Positions 10,151-22,158 of a stretch of DNA of 64,000 nucleotides are shown in pieces. How positions within the stretch are numbered: the first letter of the stretch is position 1; every line of letters begins with the position of its first letter. Below the pieces are notes generated by a model. It was not told the DNA's origin. It did no database searches and worked only from the letters and a program-made list of their open reading frames with translations. This DNA is from Thamnidium elegans (taxonomy: Eukaryota; Mucoromycota; Mucoromycetes; Mucorales; Mucoraceae): the NCBI GenBank assembly GCA_025201345.1, contig JAIXMG010000007.1, positions 62,001 through 126,000 of the forward strand, written 5' to 3'. The translations under genes were made by a program, and so were the position numbers.

Positions 10151-11813
10151 CTAAAGTCTGGCATCAGTAGGGAATTGCTTCATAGCTTGACGAATACCCA
10201 AGTCAGCCATAATTTCTTCAGAACCACCCAAAATGGCACCAAATTTATAAGTTCTTTGGAAAGCTTCAACAGCACGACCCATACCAGTCTTTGTGATACC
10301 ACGACCACCAAAGATTTGACAAGCATCGTCAGAAACGTTATGAGCAACACGAGTACATTGGTATTTTAAGAGAGCAATAGGACCAGCCAATTTAACAGAT
10401 TGTTCGGCATAAGACATGTTACACATTTGGTAGGTAATGTTTTCAAGCCAGTTTTCGACAGCTTCCAATTGAGCAACCATAGAAGCAAGCTTGTTACGAA
10501 TGACAGGTTGATCAATAAGACGCTTACCAAATACCTTACGTTGGTTAGCCCACTTGAAACAATCTTCAATAATGGCACGAGTACCACCAGTAACAGCACC
10601 ACAAATGTACCAACGTTCGTGGTTGAAGTTGTACATGATAACTTGGAAACCTTTACCTTCCTTACCAAGAATATTTTCAGCAGGTACTTTAACATTTTCA
10701 AAGGTAATGTAAGAGGTACCAGCAGAGGCAGAGTAAGAAGTCTTGATTTGCTTGGTCTCAATGTTATCATCACGTTCAACAAAGAACATGGTAATACCCT
10801 TTTCAGTAGTGGCAGCAACAGTGAAGTAGTCACAGAAAACACCATTGGTGATCCACTTCTTAACACCGTTCAAAATGAAATGCTTACCATCAGCAGTTCT
10901 AGTGGCGGTAGCACGAATACGAGCAACATCAGAACCAGCATAAGGTTCAGTAATAGCTAAACAAATACGTTTCTTACCGAGAAGAACTTCAGGAACAACC
11001 TTAGCCTTAAGAGCAGGGCTACCAAAGTTGAAAATAGGAGGAAGACCAATACTGTAACCGGAAGAAATACCATCACAGAAACCAGGTGTACCCATTCTGG
11101 CAGTTTCTTGATGAGCAATCAATTCATGGAAGTAATCAAACTTCTCGGGAGCAATGTCACCAGGAAGCTTTAAGCCCTTGAGCCAAGGACCAGGACCAAT
11201 TTGAGTAGCTAAAACACCAGCTTCACCCAACTTGGCATAAAGTTCCTTGGAAGGATAAGTTCCCATATCTTCGGCAAGAACAGCCTCAGGCTTAATCTCA
11301 TCGTAAATGGCACGAATGGACTTACGGAAATGAGTGTGACTGTCACTATTTTGACAGGATTAAGTTTAGTAAGCGTAAAAAGAAAAAAGAAAAAAAACCC
11401 CCCCTTACTTTAAATAAGCACTCTTGAAACCCATCCAATAACTTGGTTCAGCATAAGGTACAGCAGAAAGGTCACCAGGTGAAGGAATGTTGACTTGAGA
11501 AACTTCACCTTCAATTGTACCAATCTTAAGACGAGCATATTTAATCAAGACTTCTTGACGATGAAGACCGTAAAAATCCTCTATTTGTTTTGTTTATGAA
11601 TGTAAATAAAAACGAATATCCATATTTGTTTATATTTGAAAAATTACCAGTTACGTCCTTTCCACCTAATTCAACTAAAATTTGCTCTCCACCAGGATGT
11701 AATTGAGCAAAAGTAGATACGTTATAGACAGCACCATCGATAATAATCCAAAGGTCTTCTCCGGTGTTATGTCTAGCTACTTCAGCTCTAGTGAACAATT
11801 TTAACTCGGGCAT
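10151..11813 (-). CDS. Cytochrome b5 / acyl-CoA dehydrogenase fusion
   Basis: Three exons, 11813-11648, 11580-11409 and 11345-10151, give 510 aa with clean phases. Residues 1-75 are a cytochrome b5 domain: LFTRAEVARHNTGEDLWIII, HPGG with heme ligand His40, and a possible second ligand at His62. From about 110 to the end is an acyl-CoA dehydrogenase: CLAITEPYAGSDVARIRATA (substrate/FAD loop), EAFQRTYKFGAILGGSEEIM near the C-terminus, and many FAD-fold residues. Fungi carry such fusions, thought to oxidise acyl-CoAs in peroxisomes or mitochondria while passing electrons through the b5 heme. The C-terminus (TDARL) is not an obvious PTS1. Frequent codons suggest good expression. Confidence 0.92.
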
Positions 11814-11862
11814 GTTATATATATATATATTAAAAAAAGAGTAGGGGGGATAAAGAAGTATA

Positions 11863-11898
<36 letters not shown>

Positions 11899-13183
11899 AA
11901 AGAAAAAAGAATATATATATTTGATTTGCAAAAGTTGGTGGGAATATTTATCAGAGGTCGATTTAATAAAGTATGAAGAAAAAAAATGCATGTGAAAATC
12001 TTATGCGTGTATGTCATCACAATATGCGGACTTACTTTTTATTTTACAAACAATTGAGTGGCATGATATATACTACATGCAGTTTATAACTATCTTTCTT
12101 CGTATTTTGCGTTTATTATGTTGTCCATGATAAGTCACTACTAACTCTCTTTTATGTCGTCTCGTCATATTATTTTTAATCTCAGTTATTTTTTTTAACT
12201 TTTGAAAAAAGTTTAATATTAGCTCTGGTAACCACGACTTAAATCTTTACCAGGTGAATTACCTTTATATTTATAATTATATAAATAGAAAAAAGATATA
12301 TTTACATGTATATCAAAAAGATCGACAAATACGCTCGCTATAAACTAAGAGGTTTTCCTATTTTATGACTGTAGAAATGTACCAAAGTTCAAAAGAATGA
12401 TATATTTCCCACCACCAATTTTGGATAAAGTAAATTACTACCCGTATATAAACTCACGCGCTAGTTATATATATAATAATAAAATTGTCTTTATTATTTT
12501 ACTCGAGTAAAATAATATCATTTACGACTCTTTAAACACGGTAATAAAAGGAGTTAAAACTATCAGATGATTGATACAATTAATAATAGCTTACCTGTTA
12601 TCGTATTGTTTATGCTAAAAAAATTTCAAGTCATCGGACGTATGTATTAATAACGTAGAGCACTTTGTTGTAATTTCTACGGAGAAAAAAAAAATGCTTC
12701 TGTATCGATCGGTGGTTTTAGCTCAAGCTGAAGGTATTTGATCGGCATGAAAGGGATCCGATCAAAGTTTACATATATTTCTCCTGTATCGAAATAACGT
12801 TCCTGTGTATAAAAAAAACCACGTAAGGTTGTTCCCATTTCATAAACTTAATCGTAACTATTCATTGGCCCCTCAGTCTATCACTCTATCCACATTACCG
12901 AACCTAATTTCATATTATACTCTTTTTCTGTTTGAGAACTACATACAAAAGTACCGTTTCATATATTAATGGTAACCATGAGCCCAGATAAAAACTAAAA
13001 TTCCTAAAAAAAAAAAAAAAAAAACCGCTTAAATAAAAAGTTTTACACAACATTTGTATATGATTACTAGCATGAAACCTATATATCTTCATAGCTCTAC
13101 TTCTAGTCTGAACAGACTTAGTATAGAAAGGTTTACTCATTTATTTCGAAGAATAAGAGCGACGGTAAATCAAAACGATGTAC
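11814..13183. other. Intergenic DNA
   Basis: Upstream region of the acyl-CoA dehydrogenase gene: (TA)n at 11818-11830, a 32-36 nt A-rich run at 11867-11896, then about 1.2 kb without a gene. A perfect 9-bp stem with a 12-nt loop (TTTGATCGG / CCGATCAAA) is at 12737-12766. No terminator-like T-run makes this a clear RNA gene. Confidence 0.5.
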
Positions 13184-13612
13184 TTATTTATTCTTGGGTA
13201 TCTTGTTATCAATATTATGAAAACTTTTCTTCACTTGTTCAACAAGTTTAAGCCATGGTAAGGTAATTGCAGGTGGTTGAGAAAAAACTAGATAATCATA
13301 ACCTGCGTCGAAAGATTCTTTTTGTTTAGTCTTGGAAAAAAAAAAAAAAAAACTGATATCAACAGACAAACCTTTTGCTTTCAAGTGAGGATACACTGTT
13401 TGAATGGCTGCCTTGAGTCTACGATCTGCTCGATTACGAATAACTGCTGATTTACCTATTTTCTTTTTACCTGTAATAATACAGACCCGATTCTCGGTTT
13501 TTGTCTCATTACGAATCGCTTTTACTGCAAAAGATTCTGTTCCTTGAGAAAGTTTTGTCTGCCTTGAAAATATAGCTGAAATGCGTTCTGTTGTTATTCC
13601 AGGAATCTTCAT
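13184..13612 (-). CDS. RnpA-like (bacterial RNase P protein fold) small protein
   Basis: Reading straight through gives 142 aa. The middle carries AVIRNRADRRLKAAI, close to the RNR signature of the bacterial RNase P protein, followed by GYDYLVFSQPP, as in the DLVVIARP strand of that family. The N-terminus is basic. The phenylalanine run after KAKG is encoded by a T-run and probably belongs to an intron at 13371-13318 (54 bp; donor GTTTGT, acceptor AAAAAG, phase kept as K-A-K-E-S-F), giving 124 aa. A mitochondrial RNA-processing or ribosomal role would fit, but is inference. It is divergent from the ankyrin gene with 123 bp between starts. Confidence 0.6.
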   Translation of the reverse strand: MKIPGITTERISAIFSRQTKLSQGTESFAVKAIRNETKTENRVCIITGKKKIGKSAVIRNRADRRLKAAIQTVYPHLKAKGLSVDISFFFFFSKTKQKESFDAGYDYLVFSQPPAITLPWLKLVEQVKKSFHNIDNKIPKNK

Positions 13613-13735
13613 TTTTTTTTATAAAGAAAAATAAAATAGACTTGAAACAGCCGAAATATTACACAGACAGCTGAGAAACTGGGGTATCTTTTTTTTTTTT
13701 TTTTTTTTTTTCTTCTCTTTCTTTAACAATAAATA

Positions 13736-14996
13736 ATGAAAAGTTTTATGCAAAAAATTATCAAATCAATTGATAATAAAGATAAAGTAGAAACTTTATT
13801 AAAACAGTATGCTAACGAAGGCGACTTTATTAACGAGCGAGATGCTCATGGCGATTCTTTACTGCATTTCGCTTCAAGAATTCATTGCCTGCCCGTAATG
13901 GAGTTATTAGTACAATACGGCGCGGATACAGAAGCTGCCAACGAGCACGGTAATTATGACTCAATAAAAAGCTTGGTATATCTGCGTAATATGTTATTGT
14001 CAAGTTAACTCTTTCGTTAGGAAGACGACCTATTCATGAGGCCATTGAGTCCGTAGAGTGTGTAACCTATCTTGCGAACAAATGTCATGTTGACGTAAAT
14101 GCAATGAAACGAGGGGACTGGACACCAGTAATGAGTGCATGTAGGATTGCTTGCATATTTTATTAAATGTTTTTCTAATATCACAATATATATGTGTATA
14201 TATATATAGCGTTAAAAGGAAAGTTAGAAATCGTACAGATTTTAGTAAATGCAGGAGCATTGTTAAATAGAACGACACGAGACGGTAGAACAGCACTTTA
14301 TTTAGCTGTACAAGAAGGTAGATATATATATATATATTAATGGGTCTTTTGTTAATATAAATATTATATAGGTCACATCCAGCTGTCAAAGTACCTGACA
14401 GATCAATATCCACAAGCTATTACACAGGCCACTAAATCGGGTCGACTACCCACACAAGCGGCAGCGGCTTTAACAAGTTTGAATGATGTTAACAATGAAG
14501 GGACACCAGCTTACATAATTACAACTTATTTGTTATCCCACGCAACCTCAGCATTGTCTACGCTGTTACAACACCGTGACAATTCGGGCCGAAATATCTT
14601 GTTGGATTCGGCAGTCTCACAAAACTTACAGCTGCTCAGGTTCTTATTGGATCAAGGAGCTGATCCAAATGATTCTGACTCACTTGGTCGAAACATGATT
14701 CATCACGCTTCCATGATGGGTCACTTAAACATATTAAAGCTATTAAGTGAATTAAATATAAATTGGAATACACCTGACTCCTGGGATTGTTGGACTCCTT
14801 TAATGCATGCCGCAAGACAAGGGCATGTTGAAATAGTAAAATATTTAGTTGATACAATCAAAGTAGATGTTCATTGTAAAGACAAACAAGGAAGGACTGC
14901 CGCGGAAATAGGTACACAAAAGAATATGAATATACGCATGTAGACCATATTAACTTATTTGTAATAGCCCAATTGTGGAAGCATGATGTCTTTTAG
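13736..14996 (+). CDS. Ankyrin-repeat protein
   Basis: Five exons, 13736-13949, 14021-14140, 14210-14317, 14372-14911 and 14968-14996, give 336 aa. Ankyrin motifs recur through most of the chain: GDSLLHFASRIHCLPVMELL, GRRPIHEAIESVECV, DWTPVMSA, DGRTALYLAVQEGHIQLSKY, GRNMIHHASMMGHLNILKLL and WTPLMHAARQGHVEIVKYLV. The last 29-nt exon adds AQLWKHDVF and the stop; without it the frame runs into intron sequence. The protein is repeats only, with no enzymatic domain, so it is probably a binding scaffold. It shares a short bidirectional upstream region with the RnpA-like gene. Confidence 0.85.
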
Positions 14997-16312
14997 GTGG
15001 GGTTGCGCAACATTTAGTTACTTTTTACTTTTGCGTTAAAAAATATATAGAGCTGCTAAATGCGTCTAGCATGTCAAAGTTGCGACATCTTTTACAACTA
15101 AAATATATTTATAAAGATTCGAATTAAATAAAAATGTCTGCTTCTATTCTTTTACTGCATTTTTTTTTTTCAGCTGTACTGATATACATAAAGGTACCCG
15201 GACGTGATAAAAAGTGTAAAAGGTTCAAACAGAACACCAAAAAACAGGGGAAAAGTAACCCTCCTCTAATGTCACATTTAATATTTTAGCCTAAAGATTC
15301 TTCCATCCTCAAGGTTACTGAGGCCCCCATAACGACAATTACAGCGAAGCTTTTAATATCAGTAGACTATCGCAAAATAACCCCCAGAGAGACGATAGAA
15401 ATATATATATATTTTTAAAAAAAAAAAGGTACCAATTCTAACTTTTCTATCAATCGTCATCTCAGAAGCGTTATAATATTATTTCCTTTATAGAGAGATC
15501 CGCCCAATTGGGGTAAGATCCAACTGACAATATGGAAAGAACCAATCACTATATAAAATCTCAATGATACCCAAAGCTTACAAACAAAACCCTTTTGTTT
15601 ACAGTACTTTCCTTGTAATAGTAAAGCGTATTGTTAAATTTCAGAATAAATTTTATTCGGTAAAATCAGGGGAAAAGATGTTTGTCAAACAAAATAAGCA
15701 TTATCTCATAAATAAGTTAGTTTTGAGCGGTAAAAAAAGAAAGTTTATTTATTAATATCGTGGGTACTTGACCTCTCATATGGTATACACAATAGTCTCA
15801 CCAAGACGAAGTTCGTAGTAAAAAAATTCGGATCGTATTGTTTTTCTCTCCGATATACCTAGATGTTTTGATTGAGCTTAAGAAAAAACTTATTTTGTTG
15901 CTACTTTTGAAACAATCGACTCTCAGTTTACCTTTATATCGATTATATAACAATATGTCTCATGTAACCCGGAATTAAAAGTATGTACCTTTTTTTTTTT
16001 TAATGTATACCTGTGATCATAGTACAAACATACCTACATTTCAAACCAAGACAACATTTTAGGAGTACGAATAATCCATGTTATTTTTTATTTTTTTTTA
16101 CATTGTCGTAGGCTAGTTACAAAAGGTGGGGTAACGATCATGTGAATCCACTAAGAAAGTAGCAAAATATTCATATGAAATAAATAAAAAAAGTGAGGGG
16201 CAAAACTATAAACGTTATTATTTAAACAAATGGATTCAAGTTGTTCTCTCTCTTTTTTTTTTTTCTCACATTATTCTTCCCTTCTCTCTCTCTCTCTCTC
16301 TCTTTATTTGGT
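14997..16312. other. Intergenic DNA
   Basis: About 1.3 kb between two plus-strand genes. It ends in a T-rich and CT-rich tract (16250-16305) just before the hydrolase start, a likely core promoter or leader. No gene-like frame is seen. Confidence 0.55.
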
Positions 16313-17857
16313 ATGGTAACAAGAGTCATTAAACCTTGTAGTAGTCAAGCATGTTGTAATGATATGGGAGCTTCTCAAATTGCATTTTTATCTTCGAATA
16401 CAACAGAGCTTATCATGTCAAACAGGTCCATATTATCTACAATCACGACACAGGTTGCCCAAGAAGTATGTAACACAGTGTATCAAATGCCAAACAGCCT
16501 TGTTCGTCTCGCCTCAGATGTTTGGTCGCATATAAAAAAGGAACCCAAAAAACCTAGCTGGAACATTCAAACAACTGTAGTAATGGGGTTTTTACAAGCG
16601 TTCCGTGACCAGACTTTAACAAACAGTTTAGAGTTTTGGAGACTTATGTTAGTTGCTCCTACTTTTCTTACACCAATCACATCTAAAATAGAGTCTGAAG
16701 AGATTTTGATCAAAAAGAGAAATTTATGTGGCATTTTGAGTAAGCTTGATCGAGACGAAACAGGAAATCGTACAATAGACGCTGAATGGATGTCTGCTAT
16801 TTCTACTTGGGAAAGAATTTATGGTGGACCCTCATCCGTGAATTTAATGAAAAAAGCTCCGCTCATGTTGGAAGCTCCCCCTTCTTGTGAAAAAATTGTA
16901 CTTTATTTTCATGGTGGTGCTTATTGTGCTATGAGTGCACAAACACATAGAATATTGACACATAAAATAAGTAAAGCAACAAAGCGAAGAATACTAGGTA
17001 AAAAAAAAAAAAAAAAAAAAAAATTGTTTTAATTGTATATTAACTTGTACAATTTCCCTCATTCTTTGGTTACATAAACAAATCAGCTGTCAATTATCGT
17101 TTAGCACCAGAAACAAGGTTTCCTGGGGCACTGCTTGACGCAGTACAAAGTTTTCTTTATTTGATCGACACGAATGAAAAGCATCGTCTTGACCCAAAAA
17201 ATATCATTGTCATGGGTGACTCAGCAGGTGGAGGGCTTTGTCTAGCAATGATGCTTTATTTACGAGATCACGGTTTACCATTGCCAGAAGGGGCCGCTTT
17301 ATTATCTGTAATAAATAAATAAATATTTTGTTTGTTTGTTTGTTTGTATACTAAACCTTTTAATTATTAGCCATGGGTTGATCTGACCTTTTCTTACCCA
17401 AGTTGGAAAGATGCCAATCTTTATGATTATTTACCTTCTAATCCGTCAGAGCTTGTATCCATGAATCCGGCACTCCTTTATTTAGACGATCAAGAGCTAA
17501 TTCGCCATCCATATGTATCTCCTATTTTTGCAGACAATTTTGATAATATGCCTCCCATCCTTATTCAATCCGGTGGTTGTGAATCTTTGCGGGATGAAAT
17601 TTGTGATTTAACTGACAAAATTCAAAAATCAAAATCTACTATGGTACACCATGAAATATATGAGGTTTGTAAATTATAATTTACTACTTGATTTCTTTAA
17701 AATATTTAAATACCTTTTAAAAAAGGATATGGTTCATGTATTTCAAGCATTTCCGTTTGGTAAATCAAGTGAAGCAATTGAAAGTATTGGTTGGTGGTCC
17801 AAAGTAGGTATATCCCTTATTACGCAATGGCATATACGCTCTCAAGAACTATCTTAA
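16313..17857 (+). CDS. Alpha/beta hydrolase, hormone-sensitive lipase (HGG) family
   Basis: Four exons, 16313-16997, 17087-17307, 17371-17664 and 17726-17857, give 443 aa. I chose ATG 16313 because the upstream in-frame ATG at 16241 would add a leader read from a CT microsatellite. The oxyanion motif HGGAY is near residue 199, followed by AVNYRLAPE, the nucleophile elbow GDSAGG near 271, and a C-terminal DMVHVFQ holding the likely catalytic His; the Asp is probably in GGCESLRDE. All triad regions are present. The N-terminal 180 aa are family-specific. Likely an esterase or sterol/lipid deacetylase; the substrate is unknown. Intron 1 has a 24-nt A-run. Confidence 0.88.
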
Positions 17858-19402
17858 ACTATGTTAAACGAAATACTGGATGGAAATCTCCATGCGCGGT
17901 AAAAGAGATCTTTTTTTTTTAAGGAGTAATAATTATAGTGATTCCCCATATTCTATTTCAGTTTATATTGTATACATGAATAATAAACATACGTAATTCT
18001 AAATTAAATTACATTGAATAGATCCAAGGATATTCCATAAAAATACATCGCTTGTTTTTTAGGGAAAAAACGTGTTTTTTATGGGTTCCAAGAACAAACC
18101 CTGTTCACATGTAATTTTATACCGACCACATATACATATATGTATATATATATATATATATAAGAAACTAGTGATCTTCCTCTCCCCCCCCCCCTCAATT
18201 ATAGTAAGACATAACACTGTTAATTGACAGTATAAACTTTAGAAATGATGAGTCTATACTCTATTTTTATATGTCCTGAACCTGATTTTCAAACCACTAT
18301 TGACAGAAAAAAAAAATTACATTTGCAGTGAGATAAGTTTACTTATTATATTTCCAAAATAGCTAAAATGATATTATCAATGATAAAGAGCCTTCTCATC
18401 ATAGCCAAATTAGTAATTTGCAATAAAAATAGCTTTTTTATTTTGTTACGGTACATCCCTTTATCTATTTATTTATTTTACCCCTTCTTCTAATACTACT
18501 TTAATCGAAAGTTTTTTTAGTTTGAAGAAGGTAAATCGAGCGTTAATTGAAATGTGTTGGTTGTTGTAAAATATTAAAGAGAAATGTTGGCCAATCTAAC
18601 TTGATTTGTTCATACTTTATGTACCTTAAAAAAAAAGACCCAATTTTTATAAGTGAAAAGAATCAAGAAGAACATATTAGGTATGACGTAATTTATACTA
18701 CAGCAATCATTGAAATATGCAAGCATTTTTTCGGTTTAGACTGAGAACCTCTCTCTCTCTCTATCTATCTCTCTCTCTCTTTAATACCAAGAGAGTACAT
18801 ATAATTATTTACTCCCAATAATTTATACATAGATTAAACATATTGGCGTATATATTTACTAAAAGGAATACACAGATAGAAGTATTCGTTAAATCCGACA
18901 GGAGTGTGGGACATAATGGATATATGTACATCATAGGAGAATATATTTGTCCAGTTGTTATTGACGTCATCAATAGAGTAATACCATATTTAAACATGTT
19001 TACATTGATCTATTCTCCTTGATAAATACATATGTATTTATATAGTACAAAGTTTGTTTATATTGATTCTAGACACTATAAAGTGCGTGCGTGTGTGCGT
19101 ATATATAATCCTATCCCCCCTATTTAAATAATATTCCAAATTAGGACAAGCATATGCACTTTAACATCATATAAAAAATGACAACCTACGATCCTCCCCT
19201 ATAAATCTCCCCTATTCCAAAATTATTATTATTTATATGCTTTACTTTACTCTATAAATTTTTATTCTTCCCTTTACTTTTATCTCTTTCTCTCTCTCTT
19301 TCTTTCTCTCTCTCTCTCTCTTTTTTTTTTAAAAAAAAAACCACGCGTAATATACTTATAAAAAAAAACAAAAAAGCAAGAAAAAAAAAAAAAAAAACCC
19401 CT
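17858..19402. other. Intergenic DNA with simple repeats
   Basis: About 1.5 kb with a (TA)n tract near 18132-18162, a C-run at 18184-18195, and CT-rich tracts at 18750-18780 and 19283-19322. The stretch before 19403 is the likely promoter and leader of the STE12-like gene. No convincing gene. Confidence 0.5.
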
Positions 19403-20260
19403 ATGGCAACATCCACTACTACTACTACTACTACATCAAGTATTATGTTACAACATGAAGAAAATTGCAACGAAGAGCAAGTTATTCGACTTCAGCCACC
19501 AACTGATGAAAACAAAGAAGAAAGATTAAATCAAATCGATGAATTAAAATATTTTCTAGGTACTGCAACCAACGACTGGGAACCTAATCGACAAGTGCAA
19601 TCATTTCCATTACCAACGGGCGAAAGCCTTTCATGCGTCTTTTGGAATAATTTATTTCATGTGACAGGAACTGATATCGTAAGGACGTTATTATACCGGT
19701 TTCATTTATTCGGTAGACCAGTAACCAATCTCAAGAAATTTGAAGAAGGCATATTTTCAGACTTGCGCAATTTAAAACCTGGTATGGATGCATCATTAGA
19801 AGAACCAAAATCAGAATTCCTTGAAATGCTTTACAAAAATAATTGTATTAGAACTCAAAAGAAGCAAAAAGTCTTTTTTTGGTTTTCAGTACCTCATGAT
19901 CGATTATTTTTAGATGCCTTAGAAAGAGATTTGAAAAGAGAAAAGATTAATCTTGAACCAACTAGTATAGCTATTGCTGAACCAGCTACTTCTTTATCTT
20001 TGGATACAACTCAAGAATTATTTGATCAATTAAGAAAATCAATGTCTTTATCTGCTGTTGCTGCTGCTCATGCTATGGATGATATACCTCATTCTAATAT
20101 CACCACTACATCCAATAATAACAATACCAACTCAACTAATACTACCACTACTACTACTATTACTACTACTACTACTACAGCAGGTAATTAACTTTCTTTT
20201 TCTCTTAAAATCTATTTTTTTTTTTTTTTTTTGGTACATAACATTGTAATAAAACACAAA

Positions 20261-20292
<32 letters not shown>

Positions 20293-21746
20293 AAAGTATA
20301 TTTATAATAGAGATGGTAATACCTCTTTTTTTTTTTTTTTATTTATACAACCATTTAAAAATGTTGAAATCTTTTAAATTGTCTTTTTTTTTGACTTATT
20401 CGTAACAATTAGATGATCACAACGCATCTTATTCACATGATAATGATGACTGGACCTCTTGGAACCAACAAAAATCAAATACTATTGAAAGGACTGGACA
20501 TAGACCTACTAGATCTTTATCATCAATTACTTTACCACCTAATATTGTATCTAATCCGCAAGAATATGAACAAACTAGTTTCTCTGCTGGTACTTCGCCT
20601 AAATCTGATCATTTCGAATTATATCCTTCATTTGATAAAGATGAATCAGAAAAACAAAAAATATTTGGTGCATTTTCTCTTTTTGAAGGTTCTCCAACTT
20701 ATAAACAACGTCAAAGAAGAAGAACTTTATCATTTAATACAGCTGGATATTTAGATGAAGATTACCAAGGGACTCGACTTGAATTAGCTGCTATCAATGC
20801 AGGCTTGGCAATAATCAACCCGCATAATTTATTTCAACAATCGAATCATCAACATGATCATACGGGTACTGAAAAGGTCTATACATGCCCTTTACCTCAA
20901 TGCGCAAGAATATTTAAAAGATTGGAACATTTAAAGAGACATTTTAGAACACATACGCTCGAAAGACCTTATTCATGCAACATGTGTGGTAAACACTTCT
21001 CTAGAACCGATAATCTTGCTCAACATAAAAAGACTCATAATCGTACAAGATCTATCTCGGTGTTAACTCGTTGTAATAGTAGCGCCAAGTTAATTACACT
21101 CACCAATAAATCTTCCGATACTAGTAATCCTACCACAAGAAAGAGAGCTTCTTCTCTCCGTAACAATTGTAATGAAGTTATTGATAAATTATCTGCTTTA
21201 TCTAGTGATGATAATATTCATCCTAATACTACTACTACAGCAACAGAAAATAGTATAGCTCCAGTGGATTATTTCTCTTATCAAGGCGGTGATGATATTA
21301 GTAGATATACAAATTCATTGAGTCCTTCAGGTTCTAATCATCAAAGTGACGAAGAAGTATTATTTAATAATACCAACTTTGAACAAGTTATCCCCTATCA
21401 AATGATGGATGAAGATGTTTATATGGCTGATGAAAATGAAGTGAATAATAATAACGTAATGTACGAAGATGAAAGTTACGATACATGTGGTCCTTATTTG
21501 CCACAACCTACAGCATCTACATCGTCATCCTTTATGTGGCAACAACCTGCAGATCCTCCATGCTCTACCACTTCATCTTCTTCTTCATTGTTATTTAACA
21601 ACAACAACAACAATCATAATAATCAACAATATTATCATCGATTATCTTGGTATTCATCTATGGATGATAAAAGTGTATCTCCAAAATCATCTTCACCATC
21701 TTCTCTTTATGATAATACTCAAACCTATTCATGGCATCAAACATAG
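19403..21746 (+). CDS. STE12-like transcription factor with C2H2 zinc fingers
   Basis: Two exons, 19403-20183 and 20413-21746, give 704 aa. Residues about 44-180 form the STE DNA-binding domain, with LKYFLGTATNDWEP, FPLPTGESLSCVFWNNLFHV and RTQKKQKVFFWFSVPHDRLF. Two C2H2 fingers follow near 416-470 (YTCPLPQCARIFKRLEHLKR and RPYSCNMCGKHFSRTDNL). The rest is Ser/Thr/Asn-rich. STE plus fingers is the Ste12-alpha plan found in most filamentous fungi, acting below MAP kinases in mating or invasive growth. The intron is unusually long for this window (229 bp) and made mostly of T and A runs. The N-terminus starts with a Thr run. Confidence 0.93.
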
Positions 21747-22158
21747 GTAAAGCCATGATATCGTGTGTAATTATGTCTCTATCTCTTTATGTATATGAAA
21801 CATCTTTTTTTTATTTATTTTTTATTTTATATCATTGTAAAATCACAAGCTATTTTGTATATGTGTATATGTATATGTCTCTCTCACTTATGTAACCCCT
21901 CCATTTTTTTTTTTATATATAATATATGTTTCTTCCATTTTAATAAACCATATTTACAAATTCTTCTATAATTGATTGATTTGATATACTATTTATTTAT
22001 TTTTATGTAATGATGAAATTATTAAAGTCTGTAGATATTTTTTCAATTGAAAAGAGAATTTTGTATAAAAGAGGAAATAATATTAATGTGTGTGTGATAA
22101 TTATACTCTTTTCAATATTTTTTGTGTATGTATATAGAGAAAAAAAAAATTAAAAAAC
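21747..22158. other. Convergent 3' region
   Basis: About 410 bp between the STE12-like stop and the ERG6 stop. It holds both 3' untranslated regions; AATAAA-like and TTTATT signals are frequent. No gene. Confidence 0.6.

Noticed and set aside
10366..10960. Long open frames on both strands over the acyl-CoA dehydrogenase
   Set aside because: They are out-of-frame readings of the strongly codon-biased dehydrogenase exon.
12737..12766. Perfect 9-bp stem with 12-nt loop
   Set aside because: Isolated, no U-run, no repeat elsewhere; hairpins of this size are expected by chance in 64 kb.
16241..16312. N-terminal extension of the hydrolase, Phe/Ser/Leu-rich like a signal peptide
   Set aside because: It is read from a T-run and CT microsatellite in the leader; the downstream ATG at 16313 is the more credible start.
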